Virus record (IMG/VR): IMGVR_UViG_3300042154_002293
Coordinates: 1 to 26,538 of that record
Source of the DNA: a virus
Length of the DNA stretch: 26,538 nt
Strand: one strand, 5' to 3'
The notes under the pieces are model-generated. The model saw only the letters and a program-made list of their open reading frames with translations. It did not search any database and was not told the DNA's origin. The translations under genes and the position numbers were made by a program. Shown here in pieces: positions 1 through 8,056 of the stretch (positions are counted from its first letter, which is position 1; every line of letters starts with the position of its first letter).

Positions 1-2
1 GT

Positions 3-191
3 TGGCAATTAAGAGTTGGTAAAGATACATGGGTTATAATTCACGATACTTTATATTTAAATGGTGAAAAACAAAACCCAAAGCAAAAAGATTTATTTGA
101 CAAATACAAAAAGGTGAAACAAAATGACAATATTAGCACTCAAACTCGTAAGTGGCGAGGAATTGGTGGTAGAAATTTGCTCAGAGACTGA
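3..191 (+). CDS. 3' end of an unrecognised upstream ORF (partial)
   Basis: An open frame enters from the left edge and runs to a TGA at 189-191, giving 62 visible residues that are polar and Lys/Arg-rich (the end reads RKWRGIGGRNLLRD). The start lies outside the window. Its last 68 bases overlap the next gene (ATG at 124) in another frame. In T4 the gene before gene 43 is regA, but these residues do not resemble the RegA C-terminus as I know it, so no name is given. The reading frame is certain; that the whole tail is translated is less so, because the downstream gene uses the same bases. Confidence 0.45.
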   Translation, partial: WQLRVGKDTWVIIHDTLYLNGEKQNPKQKDLFDKYKKVKQNDNISTQTRKWRGIGGRNLLRD

Positions 192-417
192 GAACATGGT
201 TGAGTTTAAGAACCCTGTTGCTTGCGTGATGCAGCGTTCAGATAAAGGTCCAGTTCTTGGCTTTATGCCATGGATGCAGGCAGGTGATGGTCCATTCGTT
301 GTAAACAAAGATAAAATTGTTACTACATGTGCGGTTGCTGATGAAGTGAAAAACGGTTATAATCAGATCTTCGGTGCAGGAATAGTTGTTCCGCCTAAAC
401 AATTGATCGTAGGTTAA
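124..417 (+). CDS. Small LSm/Hfq-like phage protein
   Basis: A 97-residue protein just upstream of the DNA polymerase. The N-terminal half (LKLVSGEELVVEI, then VEFKNPVACV) has the Sm-fold pattern of a strand with a Gly-Glu turn, a bent strand and a conserved N-P. The C-terminal part (NGYNQIFGAGIVVP) matches a signature I associate with a conserved small protein of T4-like aquatic phages. Sm-fold proteins usually form rings that bind RNA, so an RNA-binding or translational-control role is possible, but nothing in the sequence proves it. AAGGTG lies 8 bases before the ATG. The stop is two bases before the polymerase start, so the two are probably co-translated. The fold call is inference. Confidence 0.75.
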   Translation: MTILALKLVSGEELVVEICSETENMVEFKNPVACVMQRSDKGPVLGFMPWMQAGDGPFVVNKDKIVTTCAVADEVKNGYNQIFGAGIVVPPKQLIVG

Positions 418-419
418 TC

Positions 420-2960
420 TTGTCTGATTTTTACACCAATGTTTGCGTCTCTGGAAGATACATCCTTTACAGAGGCGTAGAAAACGACAAGCGTGTTCGA
501 CGCAAGATCGAATATCGCCCAACGTTTTATCTCTTGAGTCAGGAAGCCAGCGATTATAAAACACTTGCTGGTGAAAACGTCAAGCCCATACAACCTGGCA
601 CGATTCCTGAGTGCCGTGAATTCTTACAGAGGTACGAAAGTGTCGACAATTTTCCTGTGTTTGGCAATAATCGCTACGAGTATGCTTTCATTGCTGACGA
701 TTATCCTGATGATATTCTTTGGGACGTTAACAAAGTTATTGTTGCTTATATCGACATCGAAGTTGGCTCAGAATCTGGGTTTCCAGAACCAAAAGACGCC
801 AACGAAGCAATCACTGCCATCACTATCAAGATTAAAGGAAATTATTTCGTATTTGGTTGTGGTGATTATAACAAGCATCGTGACGATGTTGGTTACGCTC
901 ATTGCCGTGACGAACTAGATTTAATTAAAAGATTTCTAGATCTTTGGACAAGATTTCATCCTGATGTTATCAGCGGTTGGAACATCAAGACATTCGATAT
1001 TCCCTATCTTGTAAATCGTATTAGTAAACTTCTTGGTGACGAGGAGGCTAAGAAGTTGTCTCCTTGGAATAGGCTGAGCAAACGCGAAGCATTTATCATG
1101 AATCGTGAACACACTGTTTATGACATTGATGGCATCGCAACGCTAGACTATCTAGAACTCTATCGCAAGTTCACTTATTCACAGCAAGAGTCTTATCGTC
1201 TTGACAACATTGCTCACGTTGAATTGGGTTTGAAGAAACTCGACTTCAGCGAATACGAAACACTACATCAACTCTATAAGCAAGACTATCAAAAGTTTAT
1301 TGAGTATAACATCAAGGACGTAGAACTTGTTGAGAAACTCGAAGACAAGATGAAACTTATCGAGTTGGCATTGACTCTTGCATATGACAACAAGGTCAAC
1401 TACGAAGATGTGTTTACTCAGGTGCGTATGTGGGACGCCATCGTCTACAATTATCTGCTAAAGAAAAAGATTGTCATTCCGCAGATGAAACGTGGCGATA
1501 AGCGAGGCGCATACGAAGGTGCTTATGTTAAAGATCCTATTCTTGGCATGCATCATTGGGTTGCTTCGTTTGACTTGAATAGTCTGTATCCGCACTTGAT
1601 CATGCAGTATAATATCTCGATGGAGACTCTTGTTGAGCCAGCGAAATATACTGACAACATGAGTCAGTTTATTGGCAATCGCAAGATCGAAGTTGATACG
1701 CTGCTAAATCAACGCATTGATACATCACCACTAAAAGACTTTGGTGTCACACTGACTCCGAATGGTCAGATGTTTAGTGTGAAGCAGCAGGGTGTTATGC
1801 CTGAGATTATGGATACGATGTACAAAGATCGTACACGCTATAAGAAGTTGGCGCTCGAAGCAAAGAAAAAGATTGAAACTGTTCTTGAAGATAAGAATCA
1901 GGTTGAGTATCTCGAGAAACAAGTTGCTCGATACAATAATCTCCAGTTGGCTAAAAAGGTTACACTGAATTCTGCTTACGGTGCGCTGGGTAATCAATAC
2001 TTCCGCTTCTTCGATATTCGTATCGCCGAAGGTATTACTACAGCAGGTCAGTTGTCTATTCGTTGGATTGAGCAGAAGATTAACAAGTATATGAATCTTT
2101 TGTTAAAAACTGGTAACGAAGATTATGTTATTGCGTCAGATACAGATTCAATCTATCTAAATCTTGGTCCACTGGTTGAGAAACTATATCCTGACACCAA
2201 GGACGCGAAGAAAGTTATTAAGTTTATGGATAAGGTGTGTAACGAGAAGATTCAACCATTTATTGATGAATCCTATCAAGAACTTGCTGACTATGTGAAT
2301 GCGTATCAACAACGCATGGAGATGAAGCGCGAGTCGCTGGCTAACAAAGCAATTTGGGTCGCAAAAAAGAACTACATCTTAAATGTATATGATAGCGAAG
2401 GTGTTGCATACGCAAAACCAAAACTAAAGATGATGGGTATCTCAGCGATTCGATCTTCAACTCCTTCCGCTTGTCGCGTAAAAATTAAAGAAGCAATTGA
2501 CATCATTATGACGAAGAAGGAAACTGACCTTCACAAGTTCATTGATGATTTTCGCAAAGAGTTTAGAAAATTGCCTGTTGAGGATATTGCGTTTCCTCGC
2601 AGCGTAAATGGTCTAAAAGAATATTCAGATGAAAGCAATATCTTCAAAAAAGGCACACCGATTCATGTTAAGGGTGCGCTAGTTTACAATCATTTCTTGC
2701 GAGAAATGAAATTGACCAAGCGTTATCAGTTGATTCAGGAAGGCGAGAAGATTAAGTTTGTATATTTGAAGCAGCCAAATATATTTAACAACAACACTCT
2801 TGCATTTTTGTCTGGCATTCCAAAGCAACTTGAGGCTGACCAGTATATCGACCATGACTTGCAGTTTGAGAAATCATTTCTTGAACCTCTGGATATTATT
2901 CTGTCTACAATCAATTGGAAAACTGAGGCAGTAAATTCGCTGGAAGATTTCTTTGCATAG
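420..2960 (+). CDS. 43: Family B DNA polymerase, T4 gp43 type
   Basis: An 846-residue replicative polymerase with 3'-5' exonuclease (T4 gp43 is about 900). Exonuclease motifs: D112-I-E114 (same numbering as T4), SGWNIKTFD with D193, and YNIKD with D300. Polymerase motifs: motif A DLNSLYP with D385, motif B KKVTLNSAYGALGN near 512-525, motif C SDTDS with D574 and D576, then KKNYILNVY in the palm/thumb. The C-terminal SLEDFFA resembles the sliding-clamp (gp45) binding tail. The start is TTG at 420: the next Met is far inside the exonuclease domain, and MSDFYTNV at the TTG aligns with the usual gp43 N-terminus. AGG at 411-413 is a weak Shine-Dalgarno (SD) site. Motif A has SLYPH where T4 has SLYPS. 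The gene follows the LSm-like gene after two bases. Confidence 0.97.
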   Translation: MSDFYTNVCVSGRYILYRGVENDKRVRRKIEYRPTFYLLSQEASDYKTLAGENVKPIQPGTIPECREFLQRYESVDNFPVFGNNRYEYAFIADDYPDDILWDVNKVIVAYIDIEVGSESGFPEPKDANEAITAITIKIKGNYFVFGCGDYNKHRDDVGYAHCRDELDLIKRFLDLWTRFHPDVISGWNIKTFDIPYLVNRISKLLGDEEAKKLSPWNRLSKREAFIMNREHTVYDIDGIATLDYLELYRKFTYSQQESYRLDNIAHVELGLKKLDFSEYETLHQLYKQDYQKFIEYNIKDVELVEKLEDKMKLIELALTLAYDNKVNYEDVFTQVRMWDAIVYNYLLKKKIVIPQMKRGDKRGAYEGAYVKDPILGMHHWVASFDLNSLYPHLIMQYNISMETLVEPAKYTDNMSQFIGNRKIEVDTLLNQRIDTSPLKDFGVTLTPNGQMFSVKQQGVMPEIMDTMYKDRTRYKKLALEAKKKIETVLEDKNQVEYLEKQVARYNNLQLAKKVTLNSAYGALGNQYFRFFDIRIAEGITTAGQLSIRWIEQKINKYMNLLLKTGNEDYVIASDTDSIYLNLGPLVEKLYPDTKDAKKVIKFMDKVCNEKIQPFIDESYQELADYVNAYQQRMEMKRESLANKAIWVAKKNYILNVYDSEGVAYAKPKLKMMGISAIRSSTPSACRVKIKEAIDIIMTKKETDLHKFIDDFRKEFRKLPVEDIAFPRSVNGLKEYSDESNIFKKGTPIHVKGALVYNHFLREMKLTKRYQLIQEGEKIKFVYLKQPNIFNNNTLAFLSGIPKQLEADQYIDHDLQFEKSFLEPLDIILSTINWKTEAVNSLEDFFA

Positions 2961-2989
2961 TTGCTTTTTGTTTTCGTTTACACTATAAT
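2961..2989 (+). promoter_or_regulatory. Sigma70-like promoter before uvsX
   Basis: TTGCTT at 2961-2966 and a perfect TATAAT at 2984-2989 are separated by exactly 17 bases. The -35 matches the consensus at only three of six positions, but the -10 is complete and the spacing ideal. It lies in the only untranslated gap (56 bases) between gp43 and uvsX, so uvsX and the genes behind it could be transcribed independently of the polymerase. AAAGGA at 3004-3009 is the uvsX ribosome site. Confidence 0.55.
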
Positions 2990-3016
2990 ATATGAATCTT
3001 AACAAAGGATACTACC

Positions 3017-4054
3017 ATGAGCCTACTAGATAAACTCAAGAAAAATTCAACAATTAAAGATACCGCAATTCTTTCTCGTTCAATCTTCTTTGAAGAGAAG
3101 GATATGATTCAAACGATGATTCCTGCGGTCAATGTTGCACTGTCAGGTTCTCTTGATGGTGGCTTTACTCCTGGTCTCACAATGTGGGCTGGTCCGAGTA
3201 AGCATTTCAAGACTGCCTTCAGTTTAATCATGGCAAAAGCATATCAGGACAAGTACCCTGATGCTGTAATTCTTTTCTACGATTCCGAGTTTGGTACTCC
3301 GCAATCTTATTTTGAGAATTTTGGTATTGATAAGGAACGTGTTGTTCACACTCCTATCACTGATGTTGAGCAGTTAAAGTTCGACATCATGAATCAGTTG
3401 ACTAACATTGAGCGTGGTGATCGCGTGATGATTCTCATTGACTCAATCGGCAACCTTGCTTCGAAGAAAGAAGTTGAAGATGCGATTGAGCAGAAGTCTG
3501 CCGCTGACATGACTCGTGCGAAGCAAATCAAATCCCTGTTCCGTATGGTGACACCTCACCTTACGCTGAAGGATATCCCGATGGTTGTGGTGAATCACAC
3601 ATATATGGAAATCGGAATGTTTCCAAAAGCCATCGTCGGCGGCGGAACAGGTTCCTATTACTCAGCAGATAACATTTATATCCTCGGTCGTCAACAAGAA
3701 AAAGATGGCGCTGACCTGGTAGGATATAACTATATCATCAATGTGGAGAAGTCACGTTATGTTAGAGAAAAGGCACGTATCCCTGTCACAGTTCGCTTCG
3801 ATGGTGGTGTTTCTCGTTACAGTGGTCTTCTTGACATGGCACTTGAGTCAGGTCATGTAATCAAACCAAGCAATGGCTGGTATTCACGTGTAAACACTGA
3901 CACTGGTGAAGTTGAAGCCAAGAAGTGGCGTCTTGCCGACACAGACTCCGCTGAGTTCTGGAGTTCAATTCTCGAACAAACATCCTTCAAGGATTGGGTA
4001 CGAGAGAACTATTCATTTGGCGCTATCTCAACAGAGGCTGAGGAAGATGTTTGA
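3017..4054 (+). CDS. uvsX: UvsX RecA-like recombinase
   Basis: A 345-residue RecA/Rad51-family protein that would form filaments on single-stranded DNA and catalyse strand exchange in recombination-dependent replication. Walker A is AGPSKHFKT at 58-66, the form typical of T4 UvsX rather than RecA (GPESSGKTT). The YDSEFG segment around 88-93 holds the catalytic Glu91. Walker B is MILIDSIG at 138-145. VVNHTY near 191-196 corresponds to the sensor region and GGGTGSYYSAD to the DNA-binding loop region. The acidic tail (EAEEDV) is typical. Length is close to the T4 protein (about 390). It lies between gp43 and gp41, as in many T4-like phages, with its own promoter-like sequence upstream. Confidence 0.96.
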   Translation: MSLLDKLKKNSTIKDTAILSRSIFFEEKDMIQTMIPAVNVALSGSLDGGFTPGLTMWAGPSKHFKTAFSLIMAKAYQDKYPDAVILFYDSEFGTPQSYFENFGIDKERVVHTPITDVEQLKFDIMNQLTNIERGDRVMILIDSIGNLASKKEVEDAIEQKSAADMTRAKQIKSLFRMVTPHLTLKDIPMVVVNHTYMEIGMFPKAIVGGGTGSYYSADNIYILGRQQEKDGADLVGYNYIINVEKSRYVREKARIPVTVRFDGGVSRYSGLLDMALESGHVIKPSNGWYSRVNTDTGEVEAKKWRLADTDSAEFWSSILEQTSFKDWVRENYSFGAISTEAEEDV

Positions 4055-4553
4055 GGATTTAATTGCCAAATTTCAATTCTGGTATGTCAAAAAACGATTT
4101 AAGATTGACAAACAATATACATTTTTCTTAGATCTAAATGGTCCACCTGGGAGTTTTGCTGTAAAGTTCTTGGGCAAATACGAAGGTGTTATTGTTGAGT
4201 TTAATCATATTAAAGTTGGCGATGATAACTTGATGAATTTTGATTATGATGTTATCTCGAATGTAAACAACGTAAACACCAATAGCAAATCATTTCAACG
4301 ATTTACTTCTAATGTGATTCGTAGTATACTTCTAGGTGCAATCGAAAATACGGTGAATAAAGGCAATGAAAACGGAAACACTGATCTTATCGAATCTGAT
4401 GCGGAACGAGTCTTTCATGAGGAAAGCCTTGCCGTTTCTGAAGAAAGAGTACCTAACCGAAAGCCACGAAAGAAAGGTATTCGAGGAAATAAAGGAGTTC
4501 ATTCTAAAGTACAACAGTCTGCCTCCGACAGCAGCACTGGAGATCAGCCTTAA
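4047..4553 (+). CDS. Hypothetical protein between uvsX and gp41
   Basis: A 168-residue protein; the open frame extends further upstream inside uvsX. The ATG at 4047 is preferred because it overlaps the uvsX stop by 8 bases (ATGTTTGA) and follows a GAGG-type ribosome site. The first ~105 residues look like an ordered domain (FEDLIAKFQFWYVKKRF, TFFLDLNGPPGSFAVKFLG). The last ~60 are polar and low in complexity, and the final 188 bases are also read as the start of gp41 in another frame. I do not recognise the family. T4 places gene 40 between uvsX and 41, but I see no convincing resemblance to it. The position suggests a replication or recombination accessory role. Confidence 0.7.
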   Translation: MFEDLIAKFQFWYVKKRFKIDKQYTFFLDLNGPPGSFAVKFLGKYEGVIVEFNHIKVGDDNLMNFDYDVISNVNNVNTNSKSFQRFTSNVIRSILLGAIENTVNKGNENGNTDLIESDAERVFHEESLAVSEERVPNRKPRKKGIRGNKGVHSKVQQSASDSSTGDQP

Positions 4554-5742
4554 AGAATCTACGAAACTCACAGAGGGTGAGTTAAATAAGTCACTCGAAC
4601 TTCTAAAGGAAATTTCGAATGACAAAGCAGAACAACAACTTGGCTGGTTACTTGATACAACGGAAAAGTTCTGCCAAGAAAAAGCGATTTACAATGCTAT
4701 CATGGATTCCATTCAGATCCTCGATGGCAAAGATCAAAATCGTGGCAAAGGAAGCATTCCTACTCTCCTTTCTGATGCTCTGGGCGTTAGTTTCGATCCT
4801 CATATTGGTCACGACTTTTTGGATGCTTACGCTGATCGGTACGATTTCTATCATCGCATCGAAAAAAGAATCCCATTTGATCTTGAATACTTCAACAAGA
4901 TCACTAAAGGCGGACTTCCGCAGAAGACCCTTAACATTGCTCTTGCAGGTACTGGCGTCGGCAAGTCTCTTTTTATGTGCCATGTGGCTGCTAGTTGCTT
5001 GGTTCAAAACTACAATGTTCTTTACATAACTCTTGAAATGGCTGAAGAGAAGATCGCCGAACGTATTGATGCGAATCTTCTTAACGTAACTCTTGAAGAC
5101 CTTATGAACATGCCGAAAGACATGTATGAGCGTCGTATGGGTAAACTAAAAGAAAAGATTAAGGGCAAGTTGATCATTAAAGAATATCCAACTGCGTCAG
5201 CCAATCCTGCACATTTCCGTGCATTGATCAATGACCTTGCGCTTAAGAAGAACTTCCGTCCAGATATTATCTTTGTGGATTATCTAAATATTTGTGCCTC
5301 TGCTCGCATTAAGGCTGGCGCAAATGTTAATTCCTACACCTACATCAAGGCGATCGCCGAAGAACTTCGAGGGCTTGCCGTCGAAAATAACTTGCCGATT
5401 GTCTCCGCAACTCAAACGACAAGGTCTGGCTTTTCGAATTCAGACCCTGGTCTGGAAGATACTTCCGAGTCTTTTGGCTTGCCTGCTACTGCTGACTTCA
5501 TGTTTGCACTCGTTAGCACAGAGGAATTACAGCAACTGAATCAAATTCTTGTGAAGCAGTTGAAGAATAGATATAATGACCCAAATCTTCACAAGCGATT
5601 TACGATTGGCATTGATCGTGGTAAGATGAAACTCTATGACCTTGAACAAAAGGCTCAAGATGCTGTTATGAAAGAGGCTGAGTCAAAACCAGTGTTTGAT
5701 CGCGGTCGAAGCACAGATAAGTTTAAGAATTTAAAGGTATGA
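4366..5742 (+). CDS. 41: gp41 replicative DNA helicase (DnaB/RecA fold)
   Basis: A 458-residue hexameric helicase that would unwind DNA at the fork with primase and the gp43 holoenzyme. The N-terminus (LILSNLM, then KKEYLTE) aligns with T4 gp41 (MVEIILSHL). The motor domain has Walker A AGTGVGKS at 194-201, EMAEEKIAERIDANLL near 224-239, Walker B IIFVDYLNI with D305, and the SATQTTRSGF and ESFGLPATADF segments. Length is near T4's 475. AAAGG lies five bases before the ATG. The first 188 bases overlap the preceding ORF in another frame; because the N-terminal alignment to T4 begins at this Met, the start is not simply over-extended. The stop overlaps the next gene by four bases (ATGA). Confidence 0.95.
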   Translation: MKTETLILSNLMRNESFMRKALPFLKKEYLTESHERKVFEEIKEFILKYNSLPPTAALEISLKESTKLTEGELNKSLELLKEISNDKAEQQLGWLLDTTEKFCQEKAIYNAIMDSIQILDGKDQNRGKGSIPTLLSDALGVSFDPHIGHDFLDAYADRYDFYHRIEKRIPFDLEYFNKITKGGLPQKTLNIALAGTGVGKSLFMCHVAASCLVQNYNVLYITLEMAEEKIAERIDANLLNVTLEDLMNMPKDMYERRMGKLKEKIKGKLIIKEYPTASANPAHFRALINDLALKKNFRPDIIFVDYLNICASARIKAGANVNSYTYIKAIAEELRGLAVENNLPIVSATQTTRSGFSNSDPGLEDTSESFGLPATADFMFALVSTEELQQLNQILVKQLKNRYNDPNLHKRFTIGIDRGKMKLYDLEQKAQDAVMKEAESKPVFDRGRSTDKFKNLKV

Positions 5743-6356
5743 AATTAGAGAAGATAGAAAAGAACGTAAACAAACTCATTCCTACATGGGTGGGCGATAA
5801 ACACATTCCTTCTATCATTCGTGGACTGAATAAGCAGTTCAAAAAGGGTATCATTTATTTCACGTCAGATAAATTTGAAGGCGAATATTATGAAGACCAT
5901 TCTGTGATAGTTTCTGGACAGTATTGTCCAAGAATAATGTCAATGATACCTGAGAATATTCTTATCACGCTATCCTTTCCTGCCGATTCAAAACGCGCAA
6001 TTATATCTGAAGAATGCGCCAAAAATCTGGCTCTAAAAATCATCCGCGCAATACACCATGAGTATCGCCACAAAAAGCAACAGCGCGGACGTGGATATGT
6101 GTACACCAAACAATATCATACAAAAAAGGGTGAACGCAATAGATTAAAATTGCACTATTACGGCAACCCAGATGAGATCGACGCACATGCCTATGAAACT
6201 CAGGCTGAGAAGTTAGATATAAATAGACTAAGAGTCGCACATCGCATTGATTGGCGCGAATCTGAGGCAGTGTTTATGTATCGTAAGCACTTCCGCAAAC
6301 GAGATCCTAAAGTTTGGAAACGGTTTCTAAAGAAGGTCTATAAAAATAATGGCTGA
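5739..6356 (+). CDS. Zincin-like HExxH protein
   Basis: A 205-residue basic protein. Residues 101-111 read IIRAIHHEYRH, holding H107-E108-x-x-H111 at the end of a predicted helix: the zinc-binding motif of metallopeptidases. E146 in NPDEIDAHA, about 35 residues later, could be the third ligand, as in gluzincin-type arrangements. No signal peptide or membrane segment, so it would act in the cytoplasm or virion. The Lys/Arg-rich C-terminus (near 160-205) may bind nucleic acid. It overlaps gp41 by four bases and the next gene by eight, so is probably co-translated with replication genes. The substrate is unknown; peptidase activity is inferred from the motif only, and a non-catalytic zinc site is possible. 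Confidence 0.75.
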   Translation: MKLEKIEKNVNKLIPTWVGDKHIPSIIRGLNKQFKKGIIYFTSDKFEGEYYEDHSVIVSGQYCPRIMSMIPENILITLSFPADSKRAIISEECAKNLALKIIRAIHHEYRHKKQQRGRGYVYTKQYHTKKGERNRLKLHYYGNPDEIDAHAYETQAEKLDINRLRVAHRIDWRESEAVFMYRKHFRKRDPKVWKRFLKKVYKNNG

Positions 6357-7098
6357 AGAAGAAAAAGATCCAACACAATATGAACGACAAGTTGTAAACT
6401 ATATCAACAACTTTATTAAGAGACAAAAAAATCCTATCAATATCATTATTGATGGCATTGGCACATTTAGAATGATTTCTGGTGCTATTCAAGTAGACTC
6501 GTCAATTAAAAGGAAGGGTGGTGTTACAGCAGATCCTAAGACTGACATCATTTTATACAAAGATAAAAAAGATCTTTTTTCACAAGATAATATCTTTATA
6601 TCGCATAAGAAAGCAGGTGGACCTGAAGTTTTCCAGCAATACGGTGGTATTACAGAAAAAGCTGGTGAAGAGATATATAACCATGAGGAAGTTCAAAACT
6701 TTTTAAAAAACACAGCAAAATATGTTGATCCAAAAAAAGGATTGACTATGCCAGTGTTTAAACCTGTTAAAGATAAACTATTAATATGTAAATCTATTTT
6801 TGGACCAGAGTATACTGCTAGAAATAAAAAATTTGGTTTACAGCATTGTACACTGATTGGACAAGGAATGCCGACTTTAACTAAACAGCGTGCATTAAAT
6901 ACATTTAAATTAACATTTACTCCTATGAGTGTGTCAGGAGATTTATCTCATTTTACAAATAGGTATCAACCAGTATTTGGTGGAACCTTTAGACGTAAAC
7001 GCGGATTTAAATATAATAATGTTCAATACACTGGGGTTCGTGTTGGAATTTATCCAAAGGCTCTTGTAGAAAGCAGAACTGGATTGAAAGAATTATAA
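6349..7098 (+). CDS. Conserved-type phage protein, possible PD-(D/E)XK fold
   Basis: A 249-residue protein rich in Lys, Phe and Tyr. Residues 58-100 contain GVTADPKTDIILYKDKKD, then IFISHKKAGG and FQQYGG. A K-T-D strand (D66) followed 20 residues later by an I-S-x-K-K strand (K87/K88) resembles the core of PD-(D/E)XK nucleases, in the variant where the second acidic residue is replaced by Ser. The following FQQYGGI resembles substrate-side motifs in such proteins. It starts inside the zincin-like gene (overlap ATGGCTGA) and ends 10 bases before rmlB. The bases are more AT-rich than in neighbouring genes. The nuclease idea is inference; I do not recognise a named family. Confidence 0.7.
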   Translation: MAEEEKDPTQYERQVVNYINNFIKRQKNPINIIIDGIGTFRMISGAIQVDSSIKRKGGVTADPKTDIILYKDKKDLFSQDNIFISHKKAGGPEVFQQYGGITEKAGEEIYNHEEVQNFLKNTAKYVDPKKGLTMPVFKPVKDKLLICKSIFGPEYTARNKKFGLQHCTLIGQGMPTLTKQRALNTFKLTFTPMSVSGDLSHFTNRYQPVFGGTFRRKRGFKYNNVQYTGVRVGIYPKALVESRTGLKEL

Positions 7099-7108
7099 TT
7101 GAGGTTTT

Positions 7109-8056
7109 ATGACTACATTTGTGACTGGTGGTTTGGGATTTATTGGTTCTAATTTTGTAATCTCTCACCTTAAAAAGTATCCAACAGACGAAATCGTCAT
7201 ACTAGATAATTATTCCTATGCTGCAAACAGCAGCAATCTGGATGGATTTTATGAAGATTGGAGATTGCAAGTATGTAAAATTGATATTTGCAATTATGAA
7301 TTTTTGGAGCATATGTATCGCGATTATGAACCACATATTACTTTTCACTTTGCGGCTGAGTCTCATGTTGATAATTCTATTCACGGTGACGATGCCTTTC
7401 TTAGCGCCAATATTAACGGCACTCATAACATTCTAAAGTGCATCAAGAAACATGGAGGCAAGTTAGTCCATGTTTCTACCGATGAAGTTTATGGGAGTCT
7501 TGGTCCAGAAGATCCTTCGTTTACAGAAACAACACCATACGATCCGCGCAATCCATACTCTGCAACCAAAGCAGCCAGCGACCATTTAGTTCGCTCGTAT
7601 GTCAATACACATAAGATTGATGCAGTGGTAACTAATTGTTCAAACAACTATGGTCCTCGGCAGCATGCTGAGAAGTTTATTCCAACCATTATTCGCAATA
7701 TTAAGAACAACACGCCTATTCCAGTTTATGGTACTGGCTCTAATGTTCGTGATTGGTTGTTTGTTGAAGACCACTGTGAAGCATTGCTCGCAATTGGTGC
7801 AAACTTTAAATCTGGTGAACGCTATAATATCGGCGGTGGTCATGAGATTACCAATCTAGAAATGGTAACATTAATTCTTGATATTATGGGTAAGCCAGTA
7901 AACATGTATCAGAACTGGATTAATTTCGTTGCTGATAGAAAGGGTCACGATTTGCGTTATTCTATGAATTCAGATAAAATATTCAAAGAACTCGGTTGGT
8001 CAGCAAAAACAAAGATCGTCGAGGGATTGACTAAAACATTGGAGTGGTATCTATGA
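7109..8056 (+). CDS. rfbB: dTDP-glucose 4,6-dehydratase (RmlB/RfbB)
   Basis: A 315-residue extended short-chain dehydrogenase that converts dTDP-glucose to dTDP-4-keto-6-deoxyglucose. Rossmann motif TGGLGFIGSN at 6-15; HFAAESHVDNS at 80-90; the dehydratase signature S123-T-D-E126 (Asp/Glu pair acting in water elimination); and the SDR pair Y150-SAT-K154. NYGPRQHAEKFIP and DRKGHDLRYS are family signatures. Length is slightly under the bacterial enzyme (about 350) but all catalytic residues are present, so it should be active. A GAGG ribosome site precedes the ATG. The stop overlaps rfbA by four bases (ATGA), so the two pathway enzymes are translationally coupled. Confidence 0.96.
   Translation: MTTFVTGGLGFIGSNFVISHLKKYPTDEIVILDNYSYAANSSNLDGFYEDWRLQVCKIDICNYEFLEHMYRDYEPHITFHFAAESHVDNSIHGDDAFLSANINGTHNILKCIKKHGGKLVHVSTDEVYGSLGPEDPSFTETTPYDPRNPYSATKAASDHLVRSYVNTHKIDAVVTNCSNNYGPRQHAEKFIPTIIRNIKNNTPIPVYGTGSNVRDWLFVEDHCEALLAIGANFKSGERYNIGGGHEITNLEMVTLILDIMGKPVNMYQNWINFVADRKGHDLRYSMNSDKIFKELGWSAKTKIVEGLTKTLEWYL

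Noticed and set aside
3-191. Assignment of the left-edge ORF as RegA
   Set aside because: Position fits T4 order, but the visible residues do not match the RegA C-terminus I know, so the name is not supported.
3906-4046. Upstream extension of the ORF between uvsX and gp41
   Set aside because: These 47 codons lie inside uvsX, whose own frame is clearly coding there. The ATG at 4047 has the proper overlap with the uvsX stop.
6218-6225. Perfect T4 late element TATAAATA
   Set aside because: It lies inside the zincin-like coding sequence (D-I-N-R), more than 120 bases before the next gene start, in AT-rich DNA where chance matches are expected.
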